A stretch of DNA of 64,000 nt, taken from assembly GCF_026239695.1 (NCBI RefSeq), contig NZ_JAPIVS010000002.1, positions 186,001 through 250,000 of the forward strand, given 5' to 3'. The notes beneath the pieces were generated by a model. It made no database searches, was not told the origin of the DNA, and worked only from the letters and a program-made list of their open reading frames with translations. The DNA is from Pedobacter sp. MC2016-15. GTDB taxonomy: Bacteria > Bacteroidota > Bacteroidia > Sphingobacteriales > Sphingobacteriaceae. The position numbers and the translations under genes were made by a program. This document shows, in pieces, positions 1 to 8,653 of the stretch (positions within the stretch are counted from its first letter, which is position 1; each line of letters opens with the position of its first letter).

Positions 1-666
1 CTGGATGCACTTAAGGATATTCCTGACCGTGTAGATAATTTACAAACGGAAATTGGTACTGCCCGTCACCAGAAAACAGATATTTTCAAAAAGCTGATGT
101 GGTTCAGCTATCCTAACCAGGAGGACTGGATTCCTTTGAAAGTGGACCGTGTGAAAGAGATCATGGCCATGAATAAAAAGGGTCAGAAACCAAGTAACCT
201 GAAGGATGAAGCTGTAGAGCTTGCTGCTCCGGTAGTGATTGAGAAGGTTCACGATTACGAAAACGTAGTTGGTCAGGATAGTTTAACACGTCTCGACGAG
301 AAGAGAAATAAGAACAACAGGAACAACAGAAATAAACCTGCGGGAGGAAACAGACCAGAGCGTGAGCGTTCGCCAAAAGCGGGTCAGTCTGGGCCTAGAC
401 AGGCACAAGGCGGACAAAAACCGGCACAGCAAGGTCAGAGACAACCTCAGCAGGGTCCGAAACAGAATCAGCAGGGACAAAAAGCGGCACAGCCGAATCA
501 AAGAACTGCCGATCAAAAAAGACCGGAAGCAAAAAAGGCTCCTGAAGTAGTTAAAACAGAAGATGGTGGAGAAGCTAAAGCACCATCGGCAAGCAGAAAT
601 AACAGGAGCAGGAATAACCGCAGACGTAACAAACCATCGGATAAACCAAAAAATGAAGAGAACTAA
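1..666 (+). CDS. RicT/YaaT-like PSP1-domain protein, C-terminal part (gene starts before the window)
   Basis: The reading frame is open from base 1, so only the C-terminal 221 residues are present. The first 50 or so residues (LDALKDIPDRVDNLQTEIG, then TARHQKTDIFKKLMW and NQEDWIPLKVDRV) match what I know of the end of the PSP1 domain in Bacteroidota homologues of RicT/YaaT, a cytoplasmic factor that in Bacillus acts with RicA and RicF in RNA processing. The last 120 residues are low complexity and very basic: asparagine-arginine blocks (NKNNRNNRNK near the start, NNRSRNNRRRNK near the end) flank a glutamine-glycine-proline segment. This looks like a disordered nucleic-acid-binding tail, which is an inference. 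The stop codon overlaps the start of the next gene by 14 bases, so the two are probably co-transcribed. Confidence 0.75.
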   Translation: MDALKDIPDRVDNLQTEIGTARHQKTDIFKKLMWFSYPNQEDWIPLKVDRVKEIMAMNKKGQKPSNLKDEAVELAAPVVIEKVHDYENVVGQDSLTRLDEKRNKNNRNNRNKPAGGNRPERERSPKAGQSGPRQAQGGQKPAQQGQRQPQQGPKQNQQGQKAAQPNQRTADQKRPEAKKAPEVVKTEDGGEAKAPSASRNNRSRNNRRRNKPSDKPKNEEN

Positions 667-1141
667 TCTTTTTGTGTGGCTGGTATGTGCATTCCTGATC
701 TCAGGAACTGCCGGATGCAATACCAATAATCTGATTGACACGAATGTTGAAATGCCTTCACGTAACTGGGGCTATGCAGAAAAGGTAAAGGCCATTGTGG
801 ATATTAAAGATAACACAAAGGCCTTTGCCCTCAAATTTAAACTGAGGCATACCGCAGATTACCGGTATTCCAATATCTATATCCTGATGCATATGAGTGG
901 CCCGGGCTTGCCAAAGATTACCCGCCGCTATGAATATAAACTCGCAGAATCTGACGGGCAATGGCTGGGTACAGGTTCCGGGAACCTTTATACATATGTG
1001 CTTCCCCTGCTTTCAGAATATCATTTCCCTCAAACGGGCAATTATACCATCGAGATTGAGCAGAATATGCGTGATAATCCCCTGCGAGAAATCAGCGATG
1101 CAGGGGTAATTGTAGCCGGAAGCAGTACAATCCCACATTAA
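653..1141 (+). CDS. gldH: Gliding motility lipoprotein GldH
   Basis: The product is a 162-residue lipoprotein. The signal peptide MKRTNLFVWLVCAFLISGTA ends at a lipobox Cys at residue 22. The body (SRNWGYAEKVKAIVDIKD, then YRYSNIYILMHMSGP and NYTIEIEQNMRDNPL) fits the GldH family, an envelope protein needed for gliding and the type IX secretion apparatus in Flavobacterium; in Pedobacter-like bacteria it is present even in strains not known to glide. The start at 653 is chosen because it gives a clean lipoprotein signal; an upstream in-frame ATG at 563 would add 30 residues that overlap the previous gene. It sits head to tail with the RicT-like gene and abuts murF on the other strand with no gap between the two stop codons. 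Confidence 0.85.
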   Translation: MKRTNLFVWLVCAFLISGTAGCNTNNLIDTNVEMPSRNWGYAEKVKAIVDIKDNTKAFALKFKLRHTADYRYSNIYILMHMSGPGLPKITRRYEYKLAESDGQWLGTGSGNLYTYVLPLLSEYHFPQTGNYTIEIEQNMRDNPLREISDAGVIVAGSSTIPH

Positions 1142-2443
1142 TTACAATACCGGCAGCAGCTGTTCGAGTGCCATTCCCCTGGAACCTTTCAGCAAAACCA
1201 GGCTGTCTTTTACCGGATTGGCCTCTATCCATTCCATCGCTTCAGCAGGACTGTTGAAAAACTCTCCCTGATACAGCTCTTTCAGCGCATAGAAATGGCT
1301 TCCTATGAAGATTACGGTATTTAATCCCGACTGTGCTGCAAGGGCGGCTATCTCTTCGTGCTGCTCAGCAGATTCATCTCCCAGTTCAAACATATCGCCA
1401 ATGATGGCAACCTTATTTTCTGCAGCCAGCGATGAAATATTTTGCAGTGCTGCGGTCATGCTGCTGGGGTTAGCGTTATAAAAATCACAGATAACAGTAT
1501 TGCTTTCTGTTTTTGTTAACTGCGACCTGTTGTTTTTGGGTGCATAGCCCGCCAGTCCTTCGTTGATTTGGGCTACGGTAAGATTAAAGAATGCGCCAAT
1601 ACAGATGGCCGCAAGGATGTTTTCAAAATTATAGGCACCAGTCAGGTTTGTTTGCACGGAAAAGTATTCATCCCTGCCCTTCCAGTTGAGGGCAATCAGT
1701 GGGTCTGAGGCTACAAGCTGCCCCGTGATAAAGTTCTCCCCTTCGGTTCCATAATAGATCATGTGATCCAGTTTGGCGGTATTGCTCATCTCTGTAATCA
1801 GGGCATTGTCGCGGTTGATAAAGGCTGTACCATTATCCTTTTTCAGGTAGGAGAATAGCTCTCCCTTTCCTTTTTTGACTCCTTCAAATCCTCCGAAACC
1901 ATCCAGGTGTGCCCTGCCGATGTTGGTGATCAGCCCATGGGTAGGCTGTGCAATCGTACATAGAAATTCGATCTCCTTCTGGTGATTGGCACCCATTTCG
2001 ATCACTGCAATTTCAGTATCCGATTTGATGGATAAGATTGAAAGCGGGACGCCGATATGGTTATTTAAATTTCCTTTTGTGGCAAAAGAGCGGTATTTCT
2101 CTGACAGGACGGCGTTGATCAGCTCCTTGGTGGTCGTTTTTCCGTTACTGCCGGTAAGTCCGATAACAGGTATGCGCAACTGACTGCGGTGGTATTTTGC
2201 CACTTCCTGCAGGCTTGTCAGTACATCATCAACTAAAATGCAGCGGTCGTCAAACTTATATTCAGGGTTATCTATCACAGCATATGCCGCACCCAGGTTC
2301 AATGCATTACGCGCAAAAACATTGGCATCAAAATTCTCACCCTTCAGTGCAAAAAACAGGCACCCGGGTGTAATGTTCCTGGTGTCTGTAGAGATGGTCG
2401 GGTAAGATAAATAATGTTGATAGATCAATTCGGTTTGGGACAT
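1142..2443 (-). CDS. murF: UDP-N-acetylmuramoyl-tripeptide--D-alanyl-D-alanine ligase MurF
   Basis: This cytoplasmic Mur ligase adds D-Ala-D-Ala to the UDP-MurNAc-tripeptide, the last soluble step of peptidoglycan precursor synthesis. At 433 residues it is of normal length. The N-terminal substrate domain carries STDTRNITPGCLFFALKG (about residues 18-35). The ATP-binding P-loop GSNGKTTTK is at residues 98-106. The central domain has the family's EMGANH and NIGRAHLDGFG segments, and the C-terminal domain has DFYNANPSSM and the GDMFELG stretch. It is divergent from the M14 peptidase gene across 102 bases and convergent with gldH. It lies outside any division or cell-wall cluster here, which is common in this phylum. 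Confidence 0.93.
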   Translation of the reverse strand: MSQTELIYQHYLSYPTISTDTRNITPGCLFFALKGENFDANVFARNALNLGAAYAVIDNPEYKFDDRCILVDDVLTSLQEVAKYHRSQLRIPVIGLTGSNGKTTTKELINAVLSEKYRSFATKGNLNNHIGVPLSILSIKSDTEIAVIEMGANHQKEIEFLCTIAQPTHGLITNIGRAHLDGFGGFEGVKKGKGELFSYLKKDNGTAFINRDNALITEMSNTAKLDHMIYYGTEGENFITGQLVASDPLIALNWKGRDEYFSVQTNLTGAYNFENILAAICIGAFFNLTVAQINEGLAGYAPKNNRSQLTKTESNTVICDFYNANPSSMTAALQNISSLAAENKVAIIGDMFELGDESAEQHEEIAALAAQSGLNTVIFIGSHFYALKELYQGEFFNSPAEAMEWIEANPVKDSLVLLKGSRGMALEQLLPVL

Positions 2444-2545
2444 AGCTGATTTCTTGTGATTATAATTGCTAAAATTACACTATGGATTACATACTAAAAA
2501 GATTCTGATTACATTTATTCTTTAGCCAAAGATAAAGCCGTTGTA

Positions 2546-5023
2546 ATGAAAAGACTTTTGCTCTCTATCTCCTTTTTACTGGTCGCGGTTACTGGCCTGC
2601 GCGCGCAAATAAAATCTCCTGATGACTTCCTCGGATACCCCCTGGGAACTAAGTTCACACCGCATCACCAGATTGTTGCATACTTTAAATATCTGGCAGG
2701 AAGCCACAAGAATATCAGGCTGATCAGCTATGGGAAAACCTATGAAAACAGGGAGTTGATGGCTGCTGTGATCTCCAGTCCTGACAATATGAGCAGACTG
2801 GAGGAAATCAGAAAACAAAACCTGAGTATAAGTAAGGGTGAGGTTAGTACAGCTAAGCAACCTGTTATTTTGTGGATGAGCTATAATGTGCATGGCAATG
2901 AGGCAAGCTCCTCAGAAACGGCCATGAAAACTTTATATACTCTTGCAGAAACATCTTTCGGCCGCAGCCGCGAATGGCTTGAAAATACGGTAGTCATTAT
3001 TGACCCCTGTCTGAATCCTGACGGGAGGGAGCGCTATGTTAATTTTTATAACTCCGTAGCAGCGGCGAAACCGAATGCTAATCCCGCCGCAAGGGAACAC
3101 AATGAACCCTGGCCACGCGGAAGGGTAAACCATTACTATTTTGACCTTAACCGCGACTGGGCCTGGCAAACGCAGATAGAAACGCAGCAGCGCCTTGCCC
3201 TGTATCACGAGTGGATGCCCGAAGTGCATATTGATTTCCATGAGCAGAGTTACAATGATCCGTATTATTTTGCTCCTGCTGCGGAGCCTGTACACCAGGA
3301 TATCACTCCTTTCCAGCGCGAATTCCAGATTATAGCGGGGAAGAACAATGCCAAGTATTTTGATGAAAACGGATGGCAGTATTTTACAAAAGAAAGGTTT
3401 GACCTTTTATATCCTTCTTATGGAGATACCTATCCTTTATATAGTGGAGCCATTGGGATGACTTATGAGCAGGGCGGGATCAATGCAGGGCTGGCGGTGC
3501 GGGTGGCAAGCGGTGATACGCTGACATTAAAAGACAGGATCAGCCACCATTTTACTACGGGTATGGCCACACTGGAGACTGTTTCCGGTCATGCCGGACT
3601 GCTGATCTCCCAGTTCGCAAAGTATTTTGAACATGCTGCTGCCACTCCCCCGGGAAATTATAAATCCTATGTGGTAAAGGCCGATAACCTGAACAGACTT
3701 AGGAAATTGGCGGAGCTGCTCTCCAAAAATCATATTGAGTACGCCTTTGGCGGGGGGAAAACAATGAACGGGTACAGTTTTGATACGAAACAGACGGCCA
3801 GTTTTAAGATCCAGCGGAATGACCTTGTGGTTAATTTGAAGCAGCCGGCAGCAGTACTGGCGAATGTGCTTTTTGAACCTGAAACGAAAGTAACGGATTC
3901 CAATACCTATGATATCACAGCATGGGCGCTGCCCTATGCTTATGGGCTGACGGCTTTTGGTACCAAAGAACATGTTACTGGTGCTTTTCCGGCGCTTGAC
4001 GAACAGGCTGATGCTCCGGATGTAGCCGAAAAACCGTATGCATGGATCTTAGCCTGGAACGGGCTGGAGGATGCAAAAATCCTGATTGCACTACAGCGCC
4101 TGGGTATCAAGGTACGTATGGCAGAACAGGCTTTCACGATTGGCACAAAGGTATACCCGGCAGGTTCGCTGTTGATTTACAGGATAGAGAATGAAAAGGT
4201 AAATAAGGAGATATCGGATAAGGTTTCGGCAGTTTCGAAGGAATATAACCGGGCTTTTGCGAGTATTTCCAGTGGTTTTGTGCAAAATGGGAAAGATTTT
4301 GGGTCGACAGTTTATCCGCTGCTGACTGTTCCGAAAGTGGCGATGGTCGCTGATGAGGATGTTTCTGCCTCCAGTGCGGGTGAAATATGGCATTTCTTTG
4401 AACAGGAGCTAAAGTACCCCTTAAATATTATCCATGAGGATGACCTGGGAGACCTGGAATTGTCAACTACTAATGTGCTGATCCTCCCTGACGGAGAATA
4501 CCTGCGAAAAAATATAGAGAAACTGGAAAACTGGATCCACCGTGGCGGAAAGGTAATCCTTATAGAGGAAGCCATCTCTAGTGTCATCGGTATCAAACCT
4601 TTTGAAATCAAAAAGAAGGAGTTCCCTGTACCGCCGGATAGTGATAACCTGGTGAGAATGTATAAACAAAAAGATCAGGATGATACTGCGGATGCTATTC
4701 CCGGGGCTATCTATAAAGTAAACCTGGATCATACACATCCGCTCACACGTGGACTGGGTGAGTTTTATTATACCCTCAAAACGGATGATAAAATTTATGA
4801 ATTGCTTCCCAAAGGTTGGAATGTTGGTGTTTTGAAGCCAAATGCTTTAATGGCGGGTGTCGTTGGACGAAATATCCAGAAAAAACTGAGCAGTGGTTTG
4901 GTATTTGGAGTGCAGCCTGCAGAAAAGGGTAGTATCATCTACTTTTCTACCAATGTTTTGTTCCGCTCTTTTTGGGAAAGTGGTAAACTCTTGTTTACCA
5001 ATGCTATTTTTTTAATTATTTAA
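2546..5023 (+). CDS. Secreted zinc carboxypeptidase, M14 family
   Basis: The 825-residue protein starts with a cleavable signal peptide (MKRLLLSISFLLVAVTGLRA, then Q). The M14 catalytic domain occupies roughly residues 25-350. HGNE at residues 116-119 supplies the first zinc His and the Glu ligand, DPCLNPDGRERY and NRDW belong to the substrate-binding site, HIDFHEQ carries the third zinc ligand, and MTYEQGG probably carries the catalytic Glu. A long C-terminal part (about residues 400-825) resembles the accessory region of Bacteroidota M14 peptidases, with a glutamine amidotransferase-like fold suggested by LILPDGEYL and GGKVILIEEA. It probably degrades peptides in the periplasm or outside the cell. 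The specific substrate cannot be read from the sequence. No partner gene is adjacent. Confidence 0.88.
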   Translation: MKRLLLSISFLLVAVTGLRAQIKSPDDFLGYPLGTKFTPHHQIVAYFKYLAGSHKNIRLISYGKTYENRELMAAVISSPDNMSRLEEIRKQNLSISKGEVSTAKQPVILWMSYNVHGNEASSSETAMKTLYTLAETSFGRSREWLENTVVIIDPCLNPDGRERYVNFYNSVAAAKPNANPAAREHNEPWPRGRVNHYYFDLNRDWAWQTQIETQQRLALYHEWMPEVHIDFHEQSYNDPYYFAPAAEPVHQDITPFQREFQIIAGKNNAKYFDENGWQYFTKERFDLLYPSYGDTYPLYSGAIGMTYEQGGINAGLAVRVASGDTLTLKDRISHHFTTGMATLETVSGHAGLLISQFAKYFEHAAATPPGNYKSYVVKADNLNRLRKLAELLSKNHIEYAFGGGKTMNGYSFDTKQTASFKIQRNDLVVNLKQPAAVLANVLFEPETKVTDSNTYDITAWALPYAYGLTAFGTKEHVTGAFPALDEQADAPDVAEKPYAWILAWNGLEDAKILIALQRLGIKVRMAEQAFTIGTKVYPAGSLLIYRIENEKVNKEISDKVSAVSKEYNRAFASISSGFVQNGKDFGSTVYPLLTVPKVAMVADEDVSASSAGEIWHFFEQELKYPLNIIHEDDLGDLELSTTNVLILPDGEYLRKNIEKLENWIHRGGKVILIEEAISSVIGIKPFEIKKKEFPVPPDSDNLVRMYKQKDQDDTADAIPGAIYKVNLDHTHPLTRGLGEFYYTLKTDDKIYELLPKGWNVGVLKPNALMAGVVGRNIQKKLSSGLVFGVQPAEKGSIIYFSTNVLFRSFWESGKLLFTNAIFLII

Positions 5024-5413
5024 CGATTTAGTTACAATCCTTGGTTTAGATATGCGTTAATGAGGTTTTTGCCCGTTTTTATTTGTTTTTACCCCAAAAA
5101 GTTGTGGGCTAGTAAAAATAAAAATTTGTGGCCATTAATTTTTTGGATTACCTTAGACTATTATTAACTGATTATTTACTTAAACAATCTTTTTTTGAGG
5201 GACCCTTTCCCGGGTTTGTACCTCCTTTTGCGCGTTGCGGAATTCATTAAAAATGCGCGATCCTTGTTCATCATACTCTTTTAAAAATGCATGTTGGCCT
5301 GTGTGTGCTAAACACAGCTTTTCCTTCCGTTAAGCCAGGAACCAGTATTCATTTCTCTAACAATAACGCTATCAACACTAATTAATTATTAACTAATCTA
5401 ATTTTATTTCTTT
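5024..5413. other. 390-base leader region before the first susC
   Basis: No open reading frame worth calling is present. The stretch is AT-rich, with weak self-complementary segments: CTGTGT (5299-5304) pairs with ACACAG (5312-5317) across 7 bases, and a GC-rich patch near 5198-5224 can fold on itself through GAGG/CCTC and ACCC/GGGT. I find no exact TAnnTTTG box. Such long leaders are usual before susC genes and probably hold the promoter and a structured 5' untranslated region. Confidence 0.4.
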
Positions 5414-8400
5414 ATGAAAAAACTTATACTAAGTTTATTCGTCCTCATGTTTGCCGTATTCGCGGCAAATGCACAAAACAGGACTGTAACTGGTACAGTT
5501 CTTGGCCAGGATGATGGCCAGCCCTTACCTGGTGTTAGCATCAGATTAAAAGGCGGTCAGGCTGGTGCTCAATCTGACGTATCAGGAAAGTACTCTATTC
5601 AAGTTTCAGGAAACAACCCTGTATTGGTATTCTCTTTCATTGGTTATACAACCAAAGAGGTTCCTGCAGGTGCTAACACTGTAAACGTAACATTAGCTTC
5701 AGATGCAGCAGAACTAGGCGAGATCGTAGTAACTGCAAATGCGATTAAAAGGGAGAAAAGAACCCTTGGTTACTCTGCTCCTACGTTAAACACTGAAGAA
5801 TTGAGACAAGGACAAAATTCAAGTGTAACCAACTCGCTGGCTGGTAAAATCGCCGGTGTGAACATTACAACTACTTCAAACGCTCCTGGTAGTTCATCCA
5901 GAATCGTTTTACGTGGTGGTTCATCTATTGCAGGAAACAACCAGGCGCTGATAGTTGTAGATGGTGTGCCAATCGACAACTCAAGTGTAATCGGTGGTTC
6001 TTCAAGTTTAGCAAGTGTGGATTTTGGTAACAGGGGTAATGATATTAACCCTGAGGATGTTGCTTCAGTAACTGTACTGAAAGGCCCAGCTGCGGCTGCA
6101 CTTTATGGAGCAAGAGCATCTAATGGTGCCTTGATCATCACTACTAAAACTGGTGCTAAAAGCGCTAAAACATCGATTACATTTACGAGCAACAATGCTT
6201 TCTCTTCAGTTTTAAAATTACCTGATTTCCAAAATGAATACGGTCAGGGTTATCACACGGATATTGATGAGAATGGTGTAGTTTCTTATGAAAATGATCC
6301 AAAGGAAAACTGGAGCTGGGGTGCACCATTCACAGGTCAGGTACAGCCTTGGGGTCAGGAAATTGATGGTGTGAGACAGGAAAAAGCGTATTCAGCTGTT
6401 AAAGATAACGTACGTGACTTCTTTAAAACAGGTTTTGCTACTACAAACAACCTGTCGCTTTCCGGCGGAGGTGATAAATCTACCTTTTTCTTGGGTATCA
6501 ACTCTGTAAACTCTAATGGAATCAATCCTGGAAACAAAGATACTTATAACAAATACGGTGTTCGTTTTAACGGGACAACTGAATTCAGTAATAACTTTTA
6601 TGCAGGTGTATCGGTAAACTATTCAAAAGTCAACTCTAACCAACCTGCAGGTGGACAAGCATCCGGATCAATTTATAACAACTTGTTACAGACACCACGT
6701 GATATCAATATCACAGGACTTTCAGATCTTAACAATAAATACAATGGATACGGCATTACTAAGGCTGATGGTATTTTAAGTAGTCAATATGGCTACTATG
6801 GTGCTTATACTATGAACCCTTATTGGATAATTGATAATTATAATAATTATGATGATGTTAGCCGTATCACCGGTAACTTCAATGTTGGTTACAAACCAAC
6901 TTCATGGTTAGATATTAAAGAACGTGTGGGTATTGATAGTTATTCTGAGCGTAGAAGATTACAAACTCCGAAATATTCTTTTCTGCCTGCAGATGAAGCT
7001 GGCAACTATTCAGCAGACAATGTTCAAACCAACAACGGAGCTTACGAGATTAATCAGTTTAATGTGAATGAGTTTGTGCACGACTTAATGGTTACTGCAA
7101 CTCATAAATTCAATGAAGATTTCCAGGGATCATTAATGATTGGTAATAACATTCGTCAGCGTTACACATCGACAGTGAATACAGCAACCAACGCAAGCGG
7201 AGGTTTAGTTGTACCTGGATGGTATAACCTGGCTAATAGTAATGGTCCGGTAGATGTGAAGTCAGATAATATCAGCAGAAGAAGATTAGTTGGCTTGTAC
7301 GCAGATTTAAACCTGTCTTACAAAAACATGTTATTTTTAGAAGCTACTGCTCGTAATGATTGGTCTTCAACATTACCAACAAATAACAATTCATTCTTCT
7401 ATCCAAGCGTTAGTGCTTCCTTCCTGTTCTCAGAATTATTGAAAGAATCGTCTGTTGCTAACTGGTTGAGCTATGGTAAAGTAAGAACAAGTTATGCTCA
7501 GGTTGGTAATGATACTGATCCTTACCAACTGTTAAGTACCTTCTCAAGAGGTGAGATTCTGGGTAGTTTTGGTAGCACAACTTTCCCTTTCGGAAATGTT
7601 GCAGCCCTAATGGCTGGTAGCACAATCGGAAATGCTAATCTGAAGCCAGAAAAAACCAACTCATTTGAAGTTGGTACAGAATTAGGTTTCTTCAAAAGCC
7701 GTCTGAGTGTAGATTTCAGTTACTATGCAAACAGTTCTAAAAACCAAATTTTGGCAATTCCTACACCAAACTCAACTGGTTACGGATTCAGTGTTGTAAA
7801 TGCTGGTGAAATCCAAAATAAAGGTGTGGAGCTGAGCTTAAGAGGTACAGTGGTTAAAGCAAGAGATTTCTCGTTGGAACTTTTCGGTACTTATACCAAA
7901 AACAATAGTGAAGTTGTTTCTCTGTTGCCAGGAATTTCTCAGGTTAGTGTTGGTGGATTCTCTGGTATGAGCATTGTGGCTGCTGTAGGACGTAGCTATG
8001 GCGAGTTCTATGGGGTAACCAACCAGACTGATGACCAAGGCCGTACTATTGTGAGTCCAACTACTGGTTTGCCTCTGCAAACTGCAACAGCACAATACCT
8101 GGGTAGTTATAACCCTAAATACCAGGCTTCACTGGGAACAAACATCAATTACAAAAATTGGTCACTGAACGTATTGTTTGATACTAAACATGGTGGTGTG
8201 TTCTTCTCAAGAACAAAAGACATCATGGCTTTCAATGGTACATCAGCAGAAACCGGTGGCCAGAGATTTGGTACAGTATTCCCGAATTCAGTTACTATCG
8301 TAAATGGACAAAGTGTACCTAATACCAGCGTAACTTACAGCAAAGAGGATTACTATCCTTCTTATGCAGACGGTAACAACATCGTTGATGCTTCTTTTGT

Positions 8401-8638
8401 GAAATTGAGAAATGCAGGTCTTTCTTATACCTTCAGCAAAGAGCAATTGAACAGCAGCCGTATCGGTGCTTTAACAATTGGTCTGTTCGGTAACAACTTG
8501 TTCCTATGGACACCAAAGGAAAATGCTTATGCAGATCCTGAAGTAAACTCTGCTGGTGCTGGAAATGCTCAGGGATTTGACTTTACTGCAAATCCATCTG
8601 TAAGAAATTATGGTATCAACCTTAAAGTTTCATTTTAA
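5414..8638 (+). CDS. SusC/RagA family TonB-linked outer membrane protein (pair 1)
   Basis: This is a 1074-residue outer-membrane TonB-dependent importer of the SusC type. In order it has a signal peptide (cut after ANA, mature start Q), a carboxypeptidase-D-like regulatory domain at about residues 22-100 with GQPLPGVSIRLKG, a plug domain with ITTTSNAPGSSSRIVLRGG and the SusC-type ILKGPAAAALYG-like segment near residues 214-235, and a 22-strand barrel ending in the terminal Phe (LKVSF). It works with the SusD-like lipoprotein encoded 15 bases downstream. Codon use differs from the next two pairs: it favours A/T-ending codons and GGT/AAC, as in highly expressed genes. The transported nutrient cannot be told from the sequence. 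Confidence 0.96.
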   Translation: MKKLILSLFVLMFAVFAANAQNRTVTGTVLGQDDGQPLPGVSIRLKGGQAGAQSDVSGKYSIQVSGNNPVLVFSFIGYTTKEVPAGANTVNVTLASDAAELGEIVVTANAIKREKRTLGYSAPTLNTEELRQGQNSSVTNSLAGKIAGVNITTTSNAPGSSSRIVLRGGSSIAGNNQALIVVDGVPIDNSSVIGGSSSLASVDFGNRGNDINPEDVASVTVLKGPAAAALYGARASNGALIITTKTGAKSAKTSITFTSNNAFSSVLKLPDFQNEYGQGYHTDIDENGVVSYENDPKENWSWGAPFTGQVQPWGQEIDGVRQEKAYSAVKDNVRDFFKTGFATTNNLSLSGGGDKSTFFLGINSVNSNGINPGNKDTYNKYGVRFNGTTEFSNNFYAGVSVNYSKVNSNQPAGGQASGSIYNNLLQTPRDINITGLSDLNNKYNGYGITKADGILSSQYGYYGAYTMNPYWIIDNYNNYDDVSRITGNFNVGYKPTSWLDIKERVGIDSYSERRRLQTPKYSFLPADEAGNYSADNVQTNNGAYEINQFNVNEFVHDLMVTATHKFNEDFQGSLMIGNNIRQRYTSTVNTATNASGGLVVPGWYNLANSNGPVDVKSDNISRRRLVGLYADLNLSYKNMLFLEATARNDWSSTLPTNNNSFFYPSVSASFLFSELLKESSVANWLSYGKVRTSYAQVGNDTDPYQLLSTFSRGEILGSFGSTTFPFGNVAALMAGSTIGNANLKPEKTNSFEVGTELGFFKSRLSVDFSYYANSSKNQILAIPTPNSTGYGFSVVNAGEIQNKGVELSLRGTVVKARDFSLELFGTYTKNNSEVVSLLPGISQVSVGGFSGMSIVAAVGRSYGEFYGVTNQTDDQGRTIVSPTTGLPLQTATAQYLGSYNPKYQASLGTNINYKNWSLNVLFDTKHGGVFFSRTKDIMAFNGTSAETGGQRFGTVFPNSVTIVNGQSVPNTSVTYSKEDYYPSYADGNNIVDASFVKLRNAGLSYTFSKEQLNSSRIGALTIGLFGNNLFLWTPKENAYADPEVNSAGAGNAQGFDFTANPSVRNYGINLKVSF

Positions 8639-8653
8639 TAATCTTAAACTCAT

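Noticed and set aside
283..741. Minus-strand open frame of 152 residues
   Set aside because: It lies opposite the low-complexity RicT tail and gldH start, and its Leu/Arg/Phe-rich sequence is an antisense shadow.
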